Positions 16,005 to 21,905 of a stretch of 34,650 nucleotides of DNA are shown piece by piece; the stretch's first letter is position 1, and each line of letters opens with the position of its first letter. The notes under the pieces were generated by a model. It did no database searches. It was not told the DNA's origin and was given only the letters and a program-made list of their open reading frames with translations. The stretch lies in the NCBI GenBank assembly GCA_944391505.1, contig CALXTV010000001.1:1-34650 (forward strand). The letters are read 5' to 3'. The position numbers and the translations under genes are program-made. This DNA comes from an uncultured Alphaproteobacteria bacterium. GTDB taxonomy: Bacteria; Pseudomonadota; Alphaproteobacteria; RF32; CAG-239.

Positions 16005-16556
16005 ATGAAAACCGCACTTATCCTGCACGGATTTTCTCCGCAAAAGAAACTGTTTTCTTTCAAACCTACATCTCGCCGCTGGTGGCTGCCCTGGCTGCAG
16101 CAGCAGTTTCTGGATGCCGGCTGGCAGTGCCGAATACCGTTGTTTCCTCTTCCCGACTGTCCAGCTTATGAAGAATGGAAACAAACTCTTGAACAATTTG
16201 CACCCCGGGAACTTTCTTTTCTTATCGCACACGGCGCCGGTGCTGGTTTTATCGTCAAATACCTGCAAAAAAACCGTCTCCGGCTTGAGAAGCTTCTTTT
16301 AATCGCTCCCTGGCTTGACCCTGAACAAAAATTCGGTAATTTTTTACAGACAGACTTAAATGCCGATGCTCTGAACGGCATCAAAGAAATCCACCTGATG
16401 TTTTCCGAAGACGATTCGGCCGACGTCAGACAGACCAAAGACCGACTGTTGACCGCTTACCCGCAAATCATCTTTCACGATTATCTCAATTTCGGGCATT
16501 TTACATCCGGCAAAACCGGCCATAGCTTTCAGGAACTTTGGAATCTTTGCCGCTGA
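16005..16556 (+). CDS. Small alpha/beta-hydrolase-fold protein (RBBP9/YdeN-like) lacking the serine nucleophile
   Basis: The 183-residue protein starts with a strand followed by LHGF (7-10), has a segment LIAHGAGAGF where the nucleophile elbow should be (73-82), LLLIAPWL (97-104), an acidic SEDD (134-137) and a late FGHF with His (163-166). This order matches the RBBP9/YdeN family, where the elbow is GHSLG. Here Gly77 replaces the catalytic Ser, so ordinary serine-hydrolase activity is doubtful. It may bind a ligand or use another residue. AAAGG lies 9 bases before the ATG. Its stop is only 1 base from the convergent ATL gene. Confidence 0.72.
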   Translation: MKTALILHGFSPQKKLFSFKPTSRRWWLPWLQQQFLDAGWQCRIPLFPLPDCPAYEEWKQTLEQFAPRELSFLIAHGAGAGFIVKYLQKNRLRLEKLLLIAPWLDPEQKFGNFLQTDLNADALNGIKEIHLMFSEDDSADVRQTKDRLLTAYPQIIFHDYLNFGHFTSGKTGHSFQELWNLCR

Positions 16557-16557
16557 A

Positions 16558-16881
16558 TCAACAGCCGAACTGTTCGGCCTCAATTTCAACGGCATCCCAG
16601 CGGCAGACATCCATATCAACCTTTCCCTCATCTGTAAACACAACGCCTTCCGCCGCCAGAAGCTCCCTCTGCCCGGCACCGGCAAACGCCATGCTGCCGT
16701 CCTTAAAAACGACCCGCTGCCACGGGACATTGTCTTCTTCTCCAACCCGGTGCAAAGCATAACCGACAGCTCGTGATGTATGCGGATTGCCGGCCAGACG
16801 CGCCACCTGTCCGTAAGACATAACCTTTCCGCGCGGTATCCGCTTCACAATATCATATACTCTCTGATTAAAATTTTTCAT
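16558..16881 (-). CDS. Alkyltransferase-like protein (ATL), DNA-damage recognition
   Basis: ATL proteins bind O6-alkylguanine without repairing it and hand it to nucleotide excision repair. This 107-residue protein has the small MGMT-type DNA-binding domain: RIPRGKVMSYGQVARLAG (about 14-31), an Arg finger in SRAVGYAL, and PWQR at residues 53-56 where active methyltransferases have PCHR. The Cys is replaced by Trp, the hallmark of ATL. It lacks the N-terminal domain of full MGMT, as usual for this family. The convergent neighbour ends one base away. Confidence 0.9.
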   Translation of the reverse strand: MKNFNQRVYDIVKRIPRGKVMSYGQVARLAGNPHTSRAVGYALHRVGEEDNVPWQRVVFKDGSMAFAGAGQRELLAAEGVVFTDEGKVDMDVCRWDAVEIEAEQFGC

Positions 16882-16961
16882 CTTTCGTCCGTTTATGCCG
16901 TTTTTTTGCTCATCTTACTCAAACCACTGACCGCTGACAAGTATATACCGCAAAATAACTA

Positions 16962-16989
16962 TTGACATTTTTGATATATATTATATATT
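16962..16989 (+). promoter_or_regulatory. Promoter of the 17.0-18.0 kb operon
   Basis: Perfect -35 TTGACA (16962-16967), 16-base spacer, -10 TATATT (16984-16989), about 50 bases before the first start codon of the two-gene unit. Confidence 0.75.
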
Positions 16990-16990
16990 C

Positions 16991-17017
16991 TATATATGAA
17001 TGTTGATATATATAAAA
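16991..17017 (+). promoter_or_regulatory. AT-rich inverted repeat, possible operator
   Basis: TATATAT (16991-16997) and ATATATATA (17006-17014) form an inverted repeat with an 8-base centre just downstream of the -10. The right part contains TATATATAAAA, which recurs in the promoter of the tandem-ArsR regulator (18058-18068). A repressor site is possible but AT-rich runs are easily accidental. Confidence 0.3.
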
Positions 17018-17038
17018 TATTTTATAAGGAAAACTTCC

Positions 17039-17611
17039 ATGAAAAAAATAGATAACGTTAAAGAGTTTGTCGAAAAAATCGACAGTTCCAAAAAAGTAAA
17101 CCCGAAAGACCTTTCCTCCGACCAGGATTTGAGCATTGCCATCATGAACCTGATCTCCATTGAAGAACATCTGGTTTTCTCCGGCGCTAAAACCGGCAAA
17201 AATTCTTTCTATGACCTGATTCAGGACATTCGCGAAATGCGCAAAAACCTCATGCAGAAAATCATCCCCTCTTATGAGGGTGAGGTCTGGTGCATTTCCA
17301 AACACCTGCTTGCCTCGTCCATGCGTCTGATAGAGGTCGGCACCAAACAACAGTCCCTCAATCACCCGGAAGAAGCCTATAAACTGTTTAATCAGGCTTA
17401 TGAACTCTACTGCCTGTTTTGGGGCCTGAACATGAATATGCTCAACGTCAGCGATGTCAAATGGATTGAAGACAAAAGCGAAGACATCAAAAAGCTTTCT
17501 GCCAAGCTTGACACCGTCACCAAAGAAACCCCGGCTGCTACAGAAAAAACCGGAGCACTCACCAAAATGAAAGCCTTCGTCCGCAAAGCCGTCGACTGCT
17601 GCATAGAATAA
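17039..17611 (+). CDS. Hypothetical protein, mostly helical
   Basis: I do not recognise this 190-residue protein. It is soluble, probably all-helical, with no signal peptide or membrane segment. One stretch, NHPEEAYKLFNQAYELYCLFWGLN, shared here only as NHPEEAYKLFNQAYELY, resembles a tetratricopeptide-like helix pair. The C-terminus carries a cluster DCC. Its AAGGA (17026-17030) sits well placed before the ATG at 17039, and a promoter with a perfect -35 lies upstream. The next gene, a lipoprotein with a CPYC motif, follows 11 bases later, so the pair is an operon. Confidence 0.75.
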   Translation: MKKIDNVKEFVEKIDSSKKVNPKDLSSDQDLSIAIMNLISIEEHLVFSGAKTGKNSFYDLIQDIREMRKNLMQKIIPSYEGEVWCISKHLLASSMRLIEVGTKQQSLNHPEEAYKLFNQAYELYCLFWGLNMNMLNVSDVKWIEDKSEDIKKLSAKLDTVTKETPAATEKTGALTKMKAFVRKAVDCCIE

Positions 17612-17622
17612 GGGGAAACGCC

Positions 17623-17979
17623 ATGAGCAAAATTATTTTAAGCTTGTTTGCCGCTGTTCTGCTTGTCAGTGCCTGCGGCAAAAAAACTGAAACCGCCGTG
17701 CTTGACGATGGCAAAATCTATTTTTTCTACTACAACGAATGTCCCTATTGTCACAAAGCCGTTGAATATATTGACCAAAAATATCCGAACCTCGGCATGA
17801 GCATGGTCAACATTTACGTCGGCAACAGCTTTGAGCTTTTCAAAAAATGCGGACAAAAATTCAATCTCGGCAATAATATCGGCACCCCGCTGCTTTGCAT
17901 GGGCGATAAATATATCATGGGCTGGTCTGAAGAAAATGCCCGCAAGTTCGACGATTATGTCAAACCCTACCTCAAATAA
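17623..17979 (+). CDS. Thioredoxin/glutaredoxin-fold lipoprotein with CPYC motif
   Basis: A 118-residue protein with a lipoprotein signal ending VSAC (Cys18 lipidated) and a short thioredoxin-like domain. The active-site CPYC (40-43) follows a FFYYNE strand, and a cis-Pro-like TPLL segment lies near residue 89. CPYC is the glutaredoxin dithiol motif, so thiol-disulfide exchange in the periplasm is the likely role; the partner is unknown. AGGGG lies before the ATG. It is the second gene of a two-gene operon, followed by an intrinsic terminator. Confidence 0.82.
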   Translation: MSKIILSLFAAVLLVSACGKKTETAVLDDGKIYFFYYNECPYCHKAVEYIDQKYPNLGMSMVNIYVGNSFELFKKCGQKFNLGNNIGTPLLCMGDKYIMGWSEENARKFDDYVKPYLK

Positions 17980-18002
17980 TAAAACGCTTTTAGTATCCTT
18001 AA

Positions 18003-18036
18003 ATCCCTCCGCTCATACCGGAGGGATATTTTTATT
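18003..18036 (+). terminator. Intrinsic terminator after the CPYC lipoprotein gene
   Basis: Nine-base-pair stem ATCCCTCCG (18003-18011) / CGGAGGGAT (18019-18027), 7-base loop, followed by ATTTTTATTT. Confidence 0.88.
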
Positions 18037-18063
18037 TGCAACACTTGCAAAATCTGCTATATA
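18036..18063 (+). promoter_or_regulatory. Candidate promoter of the tandem-ArsR gene
   Basis: TTGCAA (18036-18041), 16-base spacer and TATATA (18058-18063), 31 bases before the ATG. TTGCAA is repeated at 18045-18050, which could be a direct-repeat operator. Confidence 0.55.
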
Positions 18064-18094
18064 TAAAAAACAAAAGATTTTAAGAGAGGGTCTC

Positions 18095-18739
18095 ATGGAA
18101 CAACAACTGCCTGAAAACATTATGCACAAAGCTGTTAAGGGCATCTCCTACATTGCCCATCCGCTGCGCCTGCGCATCTTGGAATATCTGGACGTCAACG
18201 GCAGTTCCTCCGTCTCGACCATTACCAAAGCTCTCGGCGAAGAACAGGTCATCATTTCCCAAAGCCTGAAAAAGATGCGCGAAGCCAGTCTGGTCAAAAC
18301 CACCCGCCGCGGTATCTTCATCTATTATGACATCTGCGAAGAATATCCGGCCAGCATTTTCGTCTGCCTGCGCAAACTCTATGCCATGATGACCGACAAT
18401 TTCTACTTTCTGCAAGACGGCGTCAAAGCCGTTCTGCCGTCAGATTATACGATGATGACGGCCAACCGTATCAAACTCTTTGCCAATTACGACAAAATGC
18501 GGATTCTCGAATTTTTAACCCTGCGCGGCCCGCAGAACGTAACCGAAATCATCAACGGCACCGGCAGCGAACAACTCAAGGTTTCCCAATATTTGAAAAG
18601 ACTGAAAGATGACGGTTTCGTCACTTCCCGGCGTCAGGGGCGTTTTATAATCTACGACATCACGCCGGGTGTGCACAAAACCTGCATCCAATGCATTCAC
18701 AAACGGTACGATTCATTGGAAGACAAAAACACGTTTTAA
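18095..18739 (+). CDS. Transcriptional regulator with two tandem ArsR-type winged-helix domains
   Basis: This 214-residue protein contains two copies of the same winged-helix unit. The first (about 18-80) has AHPLRLRILEYL, a recognition helix VIISQSLKKMREA and wing RRGIFIYYDI. The second (about 122-189) has NYDKMRILEFL, LKVSQYLKRLKDDG and wing RQGRFIIYDI. ArsR proteins normally carry one domain and dimerise; here both lie in one chain, so a monomer could bind a two-half-site operator. No classic metal-binding CxCxxC is seen in the first unit, only a CIQC near the C-terminus (197-200). It has its own promoter and overlaps the convergent antiporter gene by 4 bases. The signal sensed is unknown. 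Confidence 0.82.
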   Translation: MEQQLPENIMHKAVKGISYIAHPLRLRILEYLDVNGSSSVSTITKALGEEQVIISQSLKKMREASLVKTTRRGIFIYYDICEEYPASIFVCLRKLYAMMTDNFYFLQDGVKAVLPSDYTMMTANRIKLFANYDKMRILEFLTLRGPQNVTEIINGTGSEQLKVSQYLKRLKDDGFVTSRRQGRFIIYDITPGVHKTCIQCIHKRYDSLEDKNTF

Positions 18740-20688
18740 GAAACATCTTTTTCCAGACGGAATTTTGCCTCCTCTTTGCTTTCGGCTCCTTCCTTTTTTT
18801 CTGCATGCTGTCCGCGCAGATTCGCCAAAAACTGCGCCTCGATTTTCATATATTGGGTCAGGAGCCATTTGGACTGCGCCAGCACAAAGACAGAAACAGC
18901 CAGCAACAGAAGCGATATCCATACGTTTTCGGTCAAAAAGGTATGAAAAACCGTCACAATGAAAAAAGCCACCACCAACAGCCGGAAACTGGTCATCAGA
19001 ACCAGAGGCAACCTGTTAGCCTTTTTGGATATCCAAAGTTTATAATAGATTTTTGCCAACACACTGTTGGAAATAAAAAAGTTTTTGATATTTTCGGCAT
19101 TTTCGCTCAAACTGCCGCAAAAAGCATATTTTTCGCTCAGTTTTTTAAGCCACCCGTCTTTAGGCTCATCCTCCGGCGAACGCCCGCGTAACCTGCACAA
19201 AACATATAGAATGGAATCCCGCAGGAACGCAGGCAGAATAGCTTCCCAGCCGATCAGCGCTTTCAAAAACGGTGCCATGGCCAGCAACGTTATGCCTGTC
19301 ATGACCACCCGACCGCCCAAACCGGGAAGATATTGCAAAACGGCCGGCTGCACATAATGCTGTGAAAGCAAAATAAGCGTATATAAAATCATCGAAAACA
19401 AAGCCATACGCAGCAAATAGTTCTTAAACAATTCAGCCCACAGCCTTTCTTCCGAAGGACTGACCCGAACCGGTTCCTCCGTCTTGTCAATATATTTGCG
19501 CCAGGATTCGGGACTCACCTTCAAAACAAATTTATAAAACGACCCGGCCGACTTAATCATCATCGGCGTAAGAAAAGTCGTAATAACCGAAACCGCGACA
19601 ATAATCGGATAAATCTGCGCATCAAGAACTTTCAGGCTCATACCCAGACTGGCAATAATAAAGGCAAACTCGCCGACCTGTGCCAAAGAAAAGCCGCACA
19701 GAATGGACGTTTTAACCGGCTGTCCGGACACAATAAAGCCCAGACAGGAAAAAGCGACCTTGCCGACAACGACAATCAGCGTAATCAGGAAAATCGGCCA
19801 GGCATAAGTTACAAACATTGCCGGATTCACCATCATACCGACCGAAACAAAAAATACCGCCCCGAAAAAATCCTTAATCGGCCGGATATTTTTTTCGATT
19901 CGCTGAATCGGACTGCTCTCGGCCAAAATAGACCCCATAATAAACGCCCCCAACGCTGACGAAAAGCCGGAATAATTCGCCAGATAAACCATTCCGAAAC
20001 ACATACTGATTGTAATCAGAAGCAACATTTCATCAGAGAGAAAAACCTCAATTTTTTTCAAAAACGTCGGCACCAGATAAATTCCGACAATAAAACACAA
20101 GACTAAAAAAGAAACCAGTTTCATAACACTGCCGAACAAGGCTTCGCCGTCAATATTTGCCCCCAAAGCAATCGTCGGCAGCAACACCAGCATCAAAATA
20201 CCCATAATGTCTTCAACCACCAGCACACCGAAAACCAAATCCGTAAACCGGTGTTTTTTCACGTTCAAATCATCAAAAGCCTTAATGATAATAGTCGTCG
20301 ACGACATTGAAATCATGCTGCCCAGAAAGAAACTGTCCATCGTCGACCAGCCAAGCAAAATACCGGTGCTATAGCCCAGATAAAGCATAAACAGAATATT
20401 GGCGTTTGCCGTAATCATTGCCGCTTTGCCGACGTTAATCATTTTCTTAAAACTGAATTCAAGTCCCAAACCGAACAAAAGAAAAATAACGCCGATATCC
20501 GCCCATAAGGACAGATCTTCCCGATCGCTGACCGTCGGCAGAAAATTAAAATACGGTCCGGCCAAAATACCCGCGACAATATATCCCAACACAATCGGCT
20601 GTTTAAACTTTTTGCAGATAAGCGTCATAATGCCGGCATAAACGGTTATCAGCGTAAGATCAAGAATAAGCGCATGAACATGGTGCAT
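18736..20688 (-). CDS. CPA2-family cation:proton antiporter (KefB/YbaL-like), extended C-terminus
   Basis: CPA2 antiporters exchange Na+ or K+ for H+. This 650-residue protein has 12-13 helices in its first ~390 residues with typical motifs: KQPIVLGYIVAGILAGP, WADIGVIFLLFGLGLEFS, a SMSSTTIIIKAF segment and VVEDIMGI (the paired acidic site), and GFSLAQVGEFAFI. No RCK/TrkA-N domain follows, unlike KefB. Instead there is a ~250-residue tail with several more membrane segments and a charged end. The ion is not predictable. No ribosome-binding site precedes the ATG clearly. The stop shares TTAA with the convergent ArsR gene. Confidence 0.87.
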   Translation of the reverse strand: MHHVHALILDLTLITVYAGIMTLICKKFKQPIVLGYIVAGILAGPYFNFLPTVSDREDLSLWADIGVIFLLFGLGLEFSFKKMINVGKAAMITANANILFMLYLGYSTGILLGWSTMDSFFLGSMISMSSTTIIIKAFDDLNVKKHRFTDLVFGVLVVEDIMGILMLVLLPTIALGANIDGEALFGSVMKLVSFLVLCFIVGIYLVPTFLKKIEVFLSDEMLLLITISMCFGMVYLANYSGFSSALGAFIMGSILAESSPIQRIEKNIRPIKDFFGAVFFVSVGMMVNPAMFVTYAWPIFLITLIVVVGKVAFSCLGFIVSGQPVKTSILCGFSLAQVGEFAFIIASLGMSLKVLDAQIYPIIVAVSVITTFLTPMMIKSAGSFYKFVLKVSPESWRKYIDKTEEPVRVSPSEERLWAELFKNYLLRMALFSMILYTLILLSQHYVQPAVLQYLPGLGGRVVMTGITLLAMAPFLKALIGWEAILPAFLRDSILYVLCRLRGRSPEDEPKDGWLKKLSEKYAFCGSLSENAENIKNFFISNSVLAKIYYKLWISKKANRLPLVLMTSFRLLVVAFFIVTVFHTFLTENVWISLLLLAVSVFVLAQSKWLLTQYMKIEAQFLANLRGQHAEKKEGAESKEEAKFRLEKDVS

Positions 20689-20868
20689 TGTTTTATACCG
20701 AAAATTTAGAAACTCTACTTAAAATAAATTTATTCCGGTTTAAATTTTCTTAATAAAGATTTTCAAGAAAATAAAAAACAGCCGCTTACATCACAGCCGG
20801 ATTCAAATTTCCCGACATATGGAAGTCTTGCTGCATAAGTTTCGCTTATTTCATAAGCTCAACAACTC

Positions 20869-20926
20869 CGCTTCGGTCAAAGACATTCTCAATTTGCTGC
20901 GGTCGCTGTCGCTTCCCTAGCTCATT
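20869..20926 (-). repeat. Inverted repeat copy A
   Basis: On the reverse strand it reads AATGAGCTAGGGAA, then 31 bases, then TTTGACCGAAGCG. The same two blocks occur in the opposite direction at 21057-21087. Read as codons it gives an open stretch containing GKRQRPQQIENVFDRSG that ends at a stop near 20852. It may be the tail of a decayed gene or a dispersed repeat. Confidence 0.5.
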
Positions 20927-20940
20927 GTAAATGTCTATTT

Positions 20941-20984
20941 ACGCCACCAAAAAAAGCACCATTTGGTGCTTTTTTTGGTGGCGT
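20941..20984. terminator. 44-base perfect palindrome, bidirectional intrinsic terminator
   Basis: A 21-base-pair stem (20941-20961 with 20964-20984) with a TT centre. The inner part is GCACCATTTGGTGC flanked by seven A and seven T, so it terminates transcription in both directions. Its right arm runs directly into the copied tRNA-Arg 3' end. Confidence 0.85.
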
Positions 20985-20993
20985 ACCCGGAGG
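20979..20993 (-). repeat. Duplicated 3' end of tRNA-Arg (possible att remnant)
   Basis: The 15 bases TGGCGTACCCGGAGG are identical to 21174-21188, the 3' end of the tRNA-Arg gene, in the same orientation 195 bases away. Such a duplicated tRNA end is what site-specific integration leaves behind. Confidence 0.55.
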
Positions 20994-21003
20994 AAGCGCT
21001 AAG

Positions 21004-21032
21004 TAAAATTAACCGCTACCCGGTTAATTTTA
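21004..21032. repeat. 12-base-pair inverted repeat
   Basis: TAAAATTAACCG (21004-21015) pairs perfectly with CGGTTAATTTTA (21021-21032) around CTACC. It could act as a second weak terminator in either direction. Confidence 0.65.
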
Positions 21033-21056
21033 TCTGCAAGCTCTCTGTAACATCTT

Positions 21057-21087
21057 AATGAGTGAGGGAAAATTTTTGACCGAAACG
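21057..21087 (+). repeat. Inverted repeat copy B
   Basis: Reads AATGAGTGAGGGAA then TTTGACCGAAACG after a 4-base gap. The blocks match copy A (12 of 14 and 12 of 13 bases), but copy A has 27 more bases between them. Confidence 0.5.
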
Positions 21088-21143
21088 AATTTAGATGCCT
21101 GAGAACGAACCCGGGTTCGACCCTGCCGGGAAGCCTTTTATAA

Positions 21144-21170
21144 ATAAGCCGCCCCGACAGGGCGGCTTAT
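21144..21170 (-). terminator. Hairpin terminator of tRNA-Arg
   Basis: Eleven-base-pair stem ATAAGCCGCCC (21144-21154) / GGGCGGCTTAT (21160-21170) with a 5-base loop, 4 bases past the tRNA 3' end on the reverse strand. The T-tract after it is weak (TTTATAAAA). Confidence 0.65.
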
Positions 21171-21173
21171 AAA

Positions 21174-21250
21174 TGGCGTACCCGGAGGGATTCGAACCCA
21201 CGACCCTCGGCGTCGGAGGCCGATACTCTATCCAACTGAGCTACGGGTAC
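21174..21250 (-). tRNA. tRNA-Arg(CCG)
   Basis: The reverse strand folds into a cloverleaf with acceptor GTACCCG/CGGGTAC, D-arm AGCTCAGTTGGATAGAGT, anticodon loop CTCCGAC (anticodon CCG) closed by TCGGC/GCCGA, T-arm GTGGGTTCGAATCCC, and encoded CCA (21174-21176). Confidence 0.95.
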
Positions 21251-21368
21251 ATTTCTTTTATCGTTTTCTATGTACATTATTTTAATTTACATTTCCAGTC
21301 TTTTTTCAAAAAATTCTCTTTTTGCCGCCATTCTGCAGAAAATTTGCCGAAATTATCGCAATTTGGGC

Positions 21369-21397
21369 TTGACTTTTAATTATGGAAACGTTATTAA
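21369..21397 (+). promoter_or_regulatory. Promoter of rpmB
   Basis: TTGACT (21369-21374), 17-base spacer, TATTAA (21392-21397), 34 bases before the rpmB ATG. Confidence 0.75.
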
Positions 21398-21430
21398 CAA
21401 GCAACAAGTTTATTTATGAGGATTAATACA

Positions 21431-21721
21431 ATGGCTAAAAAATGTGATATTTCCGGCACCGGCGTTATGAGCGGCAACAATGTCAGCCATGCTCACAACA
21501 AAACCCGTCGCCGTTTTCTGCCCAATCTGCAGGTTGTATCTCTTCTGAGCGAAACTCTGGGCAAAATTTTCAAACTCAAGGTTTGTTCCAAAACTTTGCG
21601 TACGATTGAACACAACGGCGGTCTGGATGCTTATCTGGAATCCACTTCCAACAGCAAACTGACTCCGGAAGCTCAAAAAATCAAAAAAAGCATTGCCAAA
21701 AGCAAAGCCGCAAAAAAATAA
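21431..21721 (+). CDS. rpmB: 50S ribosomal protein L28
   Basis: L28 is a structural protein of the large ribosomal subunit. The 96 residues begin MAKKCDISGTGVMSGNNVSH and continue HNKTRRRFLPNL, the characteristic L28 N-terminal block. A longer C-terminal tail with KIKKSIAKSKAAKK is typical of alphaproteobacterial L28 (about 97 residues, against 78 in E. coli). The ATG at 21431 has GAGGA upstream; an in-frame ATG at 21416 would break the conserved start. It has its own promoter and a strong terminator, so it is monocistronic. Confidence 0.96.
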   Translation: MAKKCDISGTGVMSGNNVSHAHNKTRRRFLPNLQVVSLLSETLGKIFKLKVCSKTLRTIEHNGGLDAYLESTSNSKLTPEAQKIKKSIAKSKAAKK

Positions 21722-21754
21722 CAAATAATAATTATAAACAGTTCAACTCCATGG

Positions 21755-21787
21755 TATCCTCCTGATTTTTCGGGAGGATATTTTTTT
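21755..21787 (+). terminator. Intrinsic terminator of rpmB
   Basis: Eight-base-pair stem TATCCTCC (21755-21762) / GGAGGATA (21773-21780), then seven T residues. Confidence 0.88.
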
Positions 21788-21832
21788 ATCCCCATAATTA
21801 ACAGCCCTGAACATATCTCCGCTCCAAATCCT

Positions 21833-21861
21833 TTGAGTTTTGCCGCAAACTTGTTTATAAA
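21833..21861 (+). promoter_or_regulatory. Promoter of dnaB
   Basis: TTGAGT (21833-21838), exact 17-base spacer, TATAAA (21856-21861), 44 bases before the dnaB ATG. Confidence 0.7.
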
Positions 21862-21905
21862 AAGGCTGTACGACAAATAAACTTTTCACATGAAAGACTG
21901 CTCTG

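Larger units (their letters stand above)
20689..21173. other. Non-coding 485-base gap with palindromes and repeats next to tRNA-Arg
   Basis: No gene is supported here. From left to right it holds an AT-rich part likely containing the antiporter promoter, a repeat copy (20869-20926), a 44-base palindrome (20941-20984), a copy of the tRNA-Arg 3' end (20979-20993), a second hairpin (21004-21032), a second repeat copy in the opposite direction (21057-21087), a 14-base palindrome CGAACCCGGGTTCG (21106-21119) and the tRNA terminator. Confidence 0.7.

Noticed and set aside
20850..20930. A short reverse-strand coding stretch containing GKRQRPQQIENVFDRSG.
   Set aside because: No start codon with ribosome-binding site, quickly closed by a stop, and it overlaps a repeat copy; kept only as a repeat.
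20769..21150. Possible tmRNA or other structured RNA in the gap beside tRNA-Arg.
   Set aside because: I looked for an alanine-type acceptor pair and an ANDxxAxA tag frame on both strands and found none; only hairpins and repeats are visible.
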